DNA of 13,347 nucleotides from an uncultured Anaerolineaceae bacterium. Lineage in GTDB: Bacteria; Chloroflexota; Anaerolineae; Anaerolineales; Anaerolineaceae. The first letter of the stretch is position 1; each line of letters starts with the position of its first letter. Made by a program: the position numbers and the translations under genes. Shown piece after piece: positions 5,913 to 11,236 of this stretch. The stretch lies in NCBI GenBank assembly GCA_937894825.1, contig CALCQT010000536.1, positions 1 through 13,347 of the forward strand. The letters are read 5' to 3'. The notes beneath the pieces are model-generated. The model saw nothing but the letters and a program-made list of their open reading frames with translations, did no database searches and was not told the DNA's origin.

Positions 5913-6563
5913 TTACTGCACTGTCCAGTAGCAACTCTGGTAACCGTTGGTCAAAATGGCTCCATTGGAATCTGTCAGCGCAAAAGTGGAATAATGATCC
6001 CCTAATTCATGCCCTGCCATACCCTGATTGAAGCTGAAACAAGCTTTTTGACCATTCGATACCGTTTTGTTCAGCAGAACCCGTTCCGGGTTGGTCGAAC
6101 CGCCGTCATTCCGAGTAACCTGTGCATAAAAGTTCGCATCCCAGGTACCCGAACCCTGGTTTTCATAACATACTTCCAGATACAGCTTATCAAAAGGCAC
6201 ATAAGCGGCCTGTGATCCGCCGCCGATCTGTTTAACCAGACAGCTTTTATTACCCACAGAATAATATGGTAACGTTTCTTTGGTTGCGGTGGGGGGCATT
6301 GCCGGCAGCGCGCTGGTGGCTGTAGCCGGTGGGGGCTCCGTAGCGGTCGGTTCCGGTGTCGGCGAGGGGTTCCGCAGTGCATCCTCCGTCTGAGTAATGG
6401 AAAGGATCGCTTGCGCTGTCTCCTGTGCCGCCTGCATCAGTTCTTCTTCACTCATGGTTGGTGTGTTGGTCGGATCCTGAGGAACATGCTGGCAGCCAGC
6501 CGCAAATAAGGCAAAAAAGACCAGGATTAAAAAATTGTTGACTGATCTTCGGTGGTTTTTCAT
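5913..6563 (-). CDS. Lipoprotein with Pro/Thr-rich stalk and NBR1/FW-type Ig-like domain
   Basis: Predicted cell-surface lipoprotein (216 residues). The start ATG 6563 follows GGAAGG with a 6-nt spacer; a longer TTG start at 6578 is less likely. The signal sequence has basic residues at 4-6, a hydrophobic core and a lipobox AAGC with Cys at 24. A short helical region (about 37-60) is followed by a Pro/Thr/Glu-rich low-complexity stalk (about 64-96, PSPTPEPTATEPPPATAT). The C-terminal domain (about 100-216) has CYENQGSGTWDANFYAQV and LGDHYSTFALTDSNGAIL, the pattern of NBR1-type Ig-like (FW) domains found repeatedly in Chloroflexota surface proteins. Ligand unknown. It is a paralogue of the interrupted gene downstream, from which it is separated by a strong hairpin. 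Confidence 0.82.
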   Translation of the reverse strand: MKNHRRSVNNFLILVFFALFAAGCQHVPQDPTNTPTMSEEELMQAAQETAQAILSITQTEDALRNPSPTPEPTATEPPPATATSALPAMPPTATKETLPYYSVGNKSCLVKQIGGGSQAAYVPFDKLYLEVCYENQGSGTWDANFYAQVTRNDGGSTNPERVLLNKTVSNGQKACFSFNQGMAGHELGDHYSTFALTDSNGAILTNGYQSCYWTVQ

Positions 6564-6613
6564 AAAATTCCTTCCCAATCCTTTCGGTTGACGATTATGA
6601 TATGATAGTAATT

Positions 6614-6624
6614 ATTTTATCATA
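6614..6624 (-). promoter_or_regulatory. Extended -10 promoter element for the lipoprotein gene
   Basis: On the minus strand it reads TATGATAAAAT, identical over 11 bases to the element before glyS. The extended -10 TGA-TAAAAT (6622-6614) predicts a start near 6607 and a leader of about 44 nt. The TATGATA/TATCATA arms (6601-6607, 6618-6624) also make a small dyad that could bind a regulator. Confidence 0.5.
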
Positions 6625-6877
6625 GTCGATTTTTGAGAAATATGAACATCCCAGTGAGGGACGGTAATTTCAAGAGTTCGACATATCCGAAAAATGGGGG
6701 ATGCCCAAATTTTTGTACGCAGCGCAAATATTTGAGAACAACAGAGAATCCGCTACCTCCTGTGAACAATCGTAACTCCTCGGAATTAAATCGTAAGCCA
6801 CGAAAAATGAAAGTAAAACTGCAGAGAATTTGGTTGGAGATTCAGAATATGCTGATTGGGTCGCTGCGACAAAAAAT
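6625..6877 (+). other. Leader region before the acyltransferase operon, no gene seen
   Basis: With the 5' end of the lipoprotein promoter region this makes about 310 bases without a gene. A 94-codon plus-strand frame (6633-6917) crosses it but has no ribosome site, ends inside the acyltransferase gene and looks like nothing known. A candidate plus-strand promoter is TTGACG (6588-6593), 19 nt, then TATTTT (6613-6618), which would give a leader of about 250 nt. Within it CAAATTTTTG (6707-6716) and CAAATATTTG (6726-6735) could pair with one mismatch. I recognise no riboswitch. Confidence 0.3.
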
Positions 6878-8167
6878 ATGGAAACGATACAAAATAAGGA
6901 CACCTGGTACAAATTAGATACGGCGGCCAAGCTGTATCCCGCGATCCTGTCACCGAAACAGGCAAGCGTTTTTCGTCTGAGCTGCATTTTGAAGGAACCG
7001 GTTGACCCCGAAATTCTGCAGGCGGCATTGACCGTAACGATCCGGCGTTATCCGACCTTTAATGTCCGCCTGAAACGCGGGATTTTCTGGTTTTATTTTG
7101 AAACAAATGAAAAATTGCCGATGATTCGAACGGAATCGGTTCATCCCTGCCAGTTGATTGACCCGAAAGAGAACAATGATTTTCTTTTTCAGGTTTCCTG
7201 GTTTGAATCGCGAATCAACCTTGAAATATTCCATGGAATTACTGACGGCAGCGGTGGACTGGAATTCCTCAAGACCCTGATCTATTACTATCTTCTGCTC
7301 CAGGGCAAAACCGTTCAGACATCCGGGATGATCCGCACCCTGGAGCAGACGGCAGACCCGGAGGAAACTGAGAACAGTTTCCATCGTTATTATGATCCAC
7401 ATCTCCAAAGCAGCCGGGGAGAAGAAAAGGCTTATCATCTTTCAGGCAAAACACTGCTGGAGCATCAACTTCGGTTAATTCATGGATTGATTCCGGCGGA
7501 AGAATTGGTGAACAAAGCCCGTTCATACCAGGCGACCGTTACGGAGTATCTGACAGCGGTTTTACTCAGTGCCTTCTTTGTTGTTGACAACGGACAAAGT
7601 GATCCGGATAAGATCGTGAAAATTTCCGTCCCAATTAATTTACGAAACCTGTTTCCCAGTCAAACATTGCGGAATTTTTCTTTTTTTGTAAATGTCGGCG
7701 AACGATTCAGAAACAGGCAAACCGGATTCGATATCCTTTTATCGACTGTCAAAACCCAGATGAAGAGTCAGATCCGAAAAGACCTGATTGCAGCCCGGAT
7801 GAATCCAAATGTGTCAATGGAAAAAAACACGGCTTTACAGGTTGTTCCGCTGGATATTAAGCAGGCGCTGATCAAACAAGTCCATCGAATTGTCGGTGAT
7901 GATTTGTTTACCTGCAGCCTTTCCAACCTGGGAGTTATAAAAATGCCTGAATCGATGGCGCCGTTTATTTCCCGCTTTGATTTCTCTCTGAGCATTTCGG
8001 AAAGGGTGCCTTTAAACTGCAGCATCTGTTCTTCCAATGGGATCGTGTCCTGCACCTTTTCTTCTTCGCTTCGGGAAGCTTCTGTAGAGCAGGCATTCTT
8101 TCGGATTCTGGCCGCGGATCGGCTCCCCATCACGATCGAATCGAATCAAAATAGCGGTAAACAATGA
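6878..8167 (+). CDS. Condensation-fold acyltransferase (alcohol acetyltransferase-like)
   Basis: A 429-residue cytoplasmic or membrane-associated enzyme of the chloramphenicol-acetyltransferase/condensation superfamily, related to alcohol acetyltransferase-type proteins. It is predicted to move an acyl group to an alcohol or amine; substrate unknown. The catalytic HxxxDG motif is HGITDG at about 119-124 (His 119). The N-terminal part WYKLDTAAKLYPAIL and LKEPVDPEILQAAL (about 38-51), with RRYPTFNVRLKRG following, is typical of the family. PINLRNLFPSQTLRNF near residue 257 is the second conserved block. I chose ATG 6878 because family similarity begins just after it, although its ribosome site is weak; a TTG at 6830 is in frame upstream. 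It overlaps the next gene by ATGA, so the two are translationally coupled. Confidence 0.75.
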   Translation: METIQNKDTWYKLDTAAKLYPAILSPKQASVFRLSCILKEPVDPEILQAALTVTIRRYPTFNVRLKRGIFWFYFETNEKLPMIRTESVHPCQLIDPKENNDFLFQVSWFESRINLEIFHGITDGSGGLEFLKTLIYYYLLLQGKTVQTSGMIRTLEQTADPEETENSFHRYYDPHLQSSRGEEKAYHLSGKTLLEHQLRLIHGLIPAEELVNKARSYQATVTEYLTAVLLSAFFVVDNGQSDPDKIVKISVPINLRNLFPSQTLRNFSFFVNVGERFRNRQTGFDILLSTVKTQMKSQIRKDLIAARMNPNVSMEKNTALQVVPLDIKQALIKQVHRIVGDDLFTCSLSNLGVIKMPESMAPFISRFDFSLSISERVPLNCSICSSNGIVSCTFSSSLREASVEQAFFRILAADRLPITIESNQNSGKQ

Positions 8168-8841
8168 AAAAATGTCAGCAATGTGATGTACAGGTCAATA
8201 CGCACACGGATTTTTGTCCATTATGTAACGAACCGCTGATTGTGATCAGTGAATTCGATACGCCGCCGCTATACCCTGTGATATCCGAACAGAAAAAGAA
8301 ACCTGGAAAGTTAACCTTTCTGGCGAAAGTTTTTTTGCTCGTTTCAATCTTTACGACGGCGACCTGCCTGATCGTAAATCTGACTGTCTGGCGTGGAGTT
8401 TTCTGGTCCTTGCCCGTAGCCGGCGGAATCATTGTTCTCTGGCTGCTGGTGGGGCTTCCACTGAGAGGTGGGATCAATTTGAACTATATGCTGATTGCGC
8501 AAATGGTCGGAGTTCAACTATATCTTCTGCTGATTGACTCGCTCTTCGGAGCCAAAGGTTGGGCGATAACTTATGTGAATCCATTTTTATATATCGCAGT
8601 GGCAATCACCATATCGCTTTTTGTAGTCCTTTATCGGGTCGAATGGCAGAATTATCTGTTCACATTAGTGCTCATGGCGGCGATCGGCGTTTGTTCGTTT
8701 TTGAACATTCTTTTTCAGTGGGGGCGGGTCCCCTGGCCAAACATGCTCGCCGCACTGACGGATGTTATGATTGTTTTCGGTTTGTTGATTTTTGCCCCGG
8801 ACAAACTGAAGAAAGAAATCCGAAAAAGACTTCACCTTTAG
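8164..8841 (+). CDS. DUF6320-like zinc-ribbon, six-helix membrane protein
   Basis: A 225-residue protein. It begins with a zinc ribbon, CQQC and CPLC (Cys 4, 7, 18, 21), linked by a short proline-containing segment (PPLYPVI) to about six membrane helices (near 53-75, 79-99, 105-128, 133-157, 163-185 and 195-211) and a basic tail (KKEIRKRLHL). This layout, and the position right after a condensation-fold acyltransferase, matches the DUF6320 proteins as I remember them; I cannot confirm by search. The start ATG overlaps the upstream stop (ATGA), so it is translated by coupling. It probably anchors or assists the acyltransferase at the membrane, or moves its substrate; this is inference from context. 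It ends in TAG, showing that TAG is used as a normal stop here. Confidence 0.7.
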   Translation: MKKCQQCDVQVNTHTDFCPLCNEPLIVISEFDTPPLYPVISEQKKKPGKLTFLAKVFLLVSIFTTATCLIVNLTVWRGVFWSLPVAGGIIVLWLLVGLPLRGGINLNYMLIAQMVGVQLYLLLIDSLFGAKGWAITYVNPFLYIAVAITISLFVVLYRVEWQNYLFTLVLMAAIGVCSFLNILFQWGRVPWPNMLAALTDVMIVFGLLIFAPDKLKKEIRKRLHL

Positions 8842-8951
8842 ATGGGCAAAGAAACGTTTTTGCCATACGAACTAAAAAAAAGATTACTACATCCGGATAA
8901 AGAGCGGTGTATCGCGCCTGTATACTGCTGTTCAGCCACACCTGGTATTAT
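8842..8951. other. Convergent intergenic spacer with weak terminator candidates
   Basis: Directly after the stop, ATGGGCAAA (8842-8850) can pair with TTTGCCAT (8859-8866) with one bulged G. On the minus strand a run of eight T (complement of 8873-8880) lies downstream of the EamA gene, preceded by loose GGTGT/ACACC arms. Neither is a strong intrinsic terminator, but convergence of the two operons suggests that termination happens here. Confidence 0.3.
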
Positions 8952-9893
8952 TTACTCACCCGCTTCGTTTAGCGTTTGAACGGCCGACACAGGCACTGTT
9001 TCCGGTGATTCACCATCTTCCCTCACCGCGACCACCACACTGATCAGAATCAGGACAGCTCCCACGATTTGGATTCCGGAAAAACTTTCATGCAAAATGA
9101 TCACGCCTGAAAAAGCGCCAAAAACAGCCTCAAGCCCAAGAATAATCGCAGCCCTTGATTCTTCAGCATTCCGTTGCGCAATCGCTTGCAGCGTGAAACC
9201 ACCGGCAATAACAATGATTCCGGAATAAAGAATCACCGGCCAATAATTGAGCACATCCCCCGTCTCTGTCGGATCGAAAAATCCCCAGAAAATCAGATTT
9301 AACGCACCGCAGACCAAAAACTGTCCGGAAGAGAACTGGATCGGGTCAGTCTTTTCCGCCGCTTTTCCAACGGTGATGATATGCGTCGCCCATATACCCG
9401 AACCGAGAAACACGATCACATCTCCAATCGACATTTGATCCAGGGATTTGCCGGAAGTGCTGAGCAGATACAAACCGCAGATCGCCAGAAAAGCCGCAAT
9501 ATAGGAATTGCGCTGGATCCGTTTTCTGAAGTACAGAAATGACAGGAATGGTACCAGGGCGACATAAATTGTCGTGATGAAACTTGCGTTTCCAATCGTT
9601 GTATACTTCATTCCGATTTGCTGCATGGTAGCGGCCGCAAAAAGGATACAGCCTGAAAGGATCGTAACCCTGCGGCCCGCTTTTTCAGCGGGCAACCGGA
9701 ATCTGGCAATACAGAAAATCGCGATCCCGGCCGTTGTATAACGGATGCCATTGAATATAAATGGTGACAGGTTATCGGCGCCAATTTTCTGAGGAACAAA
9801 ACCGCTTCCCCATAGGATGGATGTCAGAAGAAGGAGGCCATAAGAGAGAGAAGCTTTGCGGCGAATCCCCTCGCCGTGAGTATCATTACGCAA
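8952..9893 (-). CDS. EamA/DMT-superfamily transporter
   Basis: An integral membrane permease of the drug/metabolite transporter superfamily, about 313 residues and ten helices, with the two EamA repeats visible. Repeat 1 begins LSYGLLLLTSILWGSGFVPQ with the typical FNGIRYTTAG. Repeat 2 begins near SIGDVIVFLGSGIWATHIIT and ends in GAVLILISVVVAVRE. The Glu-Ala-Val-Phe-Gly-Ala segment (LGLEAVFGAFSG) before the last two helices is characteristic. Substrate unknown. The start is not firm: no ATG is in frame at the right place, and TTG at 9893 (GGGG about 6 nt upstream) would overlap the end of the hydrolase gene by 8 nt. TTG 9899 is the alternative. It is almost certainly co-transcribed with the metallo-hydrolase upstream. 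Confidence 0.85.
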   Translation of the reverse strand: MRNDTHGEGIRRKASLSYGLLLLTSILWGSGFVPQKIGADNLSPFIFNGIRYTTAGIAIFCIARFRLPAEKAGRRVTILSGCILFAAATMQQIGMKYTTIGNASFITTIYVALVPFLSFLYFRKRIQRNSYIAAFLAICGLYLLSTSGKSLDQMSIGDVIVFLGSGIWATHIITVGKAAEKTDPIQFSSGQFLVCGALNLIFWGFFDPTETGDVLNYWPVILYSGIIVIAGGFTLQAIAQRNAEESRAAIILGLEAVFGAFSGVIILHESFSGIQIVGAVLILISVVVAVREDGESPETVPVSAVQTLNEAGE

Positions 9894-10644
9894 CCGCAAC
9901 CCCCATTCGTTTACAATTATCCCAATGGATCTGTTTATAAAATTCTGTCCCGGTGGGGCAAGCCACCGGATGACCTTCCAGCAAAGATTGCAGATAACGA
10001 TGATTTTCCGCAAAAATGGAAGCATCGCAAAGCTTGCCATGTCCCGGCAAGACCTGTACAACATCCTCGCGGTGCATCCATCTTTCAAGATTGGTGAGCC
10101 AGGGTTGAACATTGCCAGGATCATTGATCACAGGAACGGATTCGACAGAATCTCCGCCCAACAAAAGCCCCTTTTCCGGAATAAATCCGACAATACTGTC
10201 GATCGTATGCCCTCTGAAATAATAGAGCTTTAATGAGAAATATCCCAGCGAAAGCGTCATCGCTTCATCAAAGGTGAAATCAGGCGGAACCAGTTTGACA
10301 CCCCGCCAATCGTTGGGATGATCATTTCGAAATTGCCGCAGTGTCACGGGCAATTCATCATTAAAACGCAGAACAGCGTTTGCATGCGCGATGACATGGT
10401 TGAACTCGAACCCGCAGGTTCCCCAACAATGATCCCAGTCAGCGTGACTGTAAATCGCAACAGCGGGCTTCCCGGAAAAATGAGCCTTCATCTCTGCGAC
10501 ATCTTTCGGGTAGGAGGCAGTATCCCAAACAACAAAAAAATCCTTGCCCTCCAGGATCGCGCCATTCACCAGCCACTTTTCTCCGGGGGAAAATTCTGCC
10601 TCTGTGATGGAAATTTCTTTATCAAGCCGGGTAATTCGAATCAT
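9886..10644 (-). CDS. Metallo-beta-lactamase-fold hydrolase
   Basis: A 252-residue MBL-fold metallo-hydrolase, predicted cytoplasmic; substrate unknown. I chose ATG 10644, where MIRITRLDKEISI begins the fold; the frame extends to 11016, but that part is antisense to the acetyltransferase gene. Metal ligands: SHADWDH at 66-72, where the usual HxHxDH has Asp in place of the second His (H67, D69, D71, H72); His 87 in IAHAN; His 146 in FRGHT; Asp 165 in LLGGDSVE; and His 202 in VLPGHGKL. The HxDxDH variant occurs in other MBL proteins, so activity is not excluded. The -10 box sits 6 nt from the ATG and there is no ribosome site, so the mRNA is probably leaderless. Its last codons overlap the start of the transporter gene. 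Confidence 0.85.
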   Translation of the reverse strand: MIRITRLDKEISITEAEFSPGEKWLVNGAILEGKDFFVVWDTASYPKDVAEMKAHFSGKPAVAIYSHADWDHCWGTCGFEFNHVIAHANAVLRFNDELPVTLRQFRNDHPNDWRGVKLVPPDFTFDEAMTLSLGYFSLKLYYFRGHTIDSIVGFIPEKGLLLGGDSVESVPVINDPGNVQPWLTNLERWMHREDVVQVLPGHGKLCDASIFAENHRYLQSLLEGHPVACPTGTEFYKQIHWDNCKRMGVAVA

Positions 10645-10650
10645 TCCACG

Positions 10651-10656
10651 ATTATA
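10651..10656 (-). promoter_or_regulatory. -10 box of the metallo-hydrolase/EamA operon, predicted leaderless
   Basis: The minus strand reads GGG TATAAT CGTGGA ATG. A perfect TATAAT ends 6 nt before the start codon, which places the expected first transcribed base on the A of the ATG. No clear -35 is present. Confidence 0.55.
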
Positions 10657-10759
10657 CCCTGAGGCAATCGGCAGAAACGCGGAAAAGATGACGGACAGGC
10701 CATCCCTGTCAGCTATTTTCCCGCAGTCACGCGGACCATACAGATCGGGACGGCTGTTT

Positions 10760-10788
10760 TTGAAGCAGATCGAATAGTACGATAAAAT
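10760..10788 (+). promoter_or_regulatory. Promoter of the acetyltransferase/glycosyltransferase operon, predicted leaderless
   Basis: TTGAAG (10760-10765) and TAAAAT (10783-10788) are separated by 17 nt. The expected start is 10795-10796, that is, on the ATG at 10796. The -10 is part of TACGATAAAAT (10778-10788), a 10/11 match to the element before glyS and the lipoprotein gene. Confidence 0.6.
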
Positions 10789-10795
10789 GAAGCGT

Positions 10796-11236
10796 ATGTG
10801 TTTTATGATTTCAAGAGCCGGGTTTGGCGATCTTTCCGATATTTTGCGCCTGGAGCAAGTCTGTTTTTCCGATGACGCCTGGTCCGTGCTGGATGTCATC
10901 TGGAAGCTCACATCCAGAAGCACCATCCGCTGCAAAGCTATCACCGAGGCCGGTCTCTGTGGATTTGCGGCCGCCGAATTCGACCGTGATAAGGCAAACA
11001 CCGGCTGGATCATCACCCTGGGTGTTTTCCCGCAATATCGAAATCAGGGCATCGGAACTGCGCTGCTCCGCGCTTGTGAATCCAAACTCGCCACTCCTCA
11101 AATGCGCTTATGCGTCAACACCAATAATTCCGACGCAATTCACCTCTATCAACGCGCCGGATATGCAGAAGTGGGCCTCTGGCCAGGATACTACGCCAGC
11201 GGCTGTGATGCATTGGTAATGGAAAAGAATGGTTAA
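10796..11236 (+). CDS. GNAT-family N-acetyltransferase, RimI-like
   Basis: Transfers an acetyl group from acetyl-CoA to an amine, possibly a protein N-terminus. The protein is 146 residues from ATG 10796. In-frame ATGs at 10787 and 10805 are alternatives; I chose 10796 because the promoter predicts transcription start there. The acetyl-CoA-binding motif is LGVFPQYRNQGIGTALL at about 75-91 (RxxGxG at 82-87). It is followed by VNTNNSDAIHLYQRAGY, and near the end by YYASGCDALVM, which resembles the YY...DALxM signature of RimI (alanine N-acetyltransferase for ribosomal protein S18). The N-terminal half is less RimI-like, so the substrate is not assured. It overlaps the next gene by 8 nt in another frame, indicating coupling. 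Confidence 0.85.
   Translation: MCFMISRAGFGDLSDILRLEQVCFSDDAWSVLDVIWKLTSRSTIRCKAITEAGLCGFAAAEFDRDKANTGWIITLGVFPQYRNQGIGTALLRACESKLATPQMRLCVNTNNSDAIHLYQRAGYAEVGLWPGYYASGCDALVMEKNG

Noticed and set aside
6633..6917. 94-codon plus-strand frame before the acyltransferase
   Set aside because: It has a basic, low-information sequence and no ribosome site, and it ends within the real gene. A GGAGA before an internal ATG at 6849 could translate only 22 codons.
9894..10124. N-terminal extension of the EamA frame (to 10124)
   Set aside because: It overlaps the end of the hydrolase gene in another frame and lacks membrane character; the transporter begins near 9893.
10645..11016. N-terminal extension of the metallo-hydrolase frame (to 11016)
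   Set aside because: It is antisense to the acetyltransferase gene, has no family similarity, and the fold begins at the ATG 10644.
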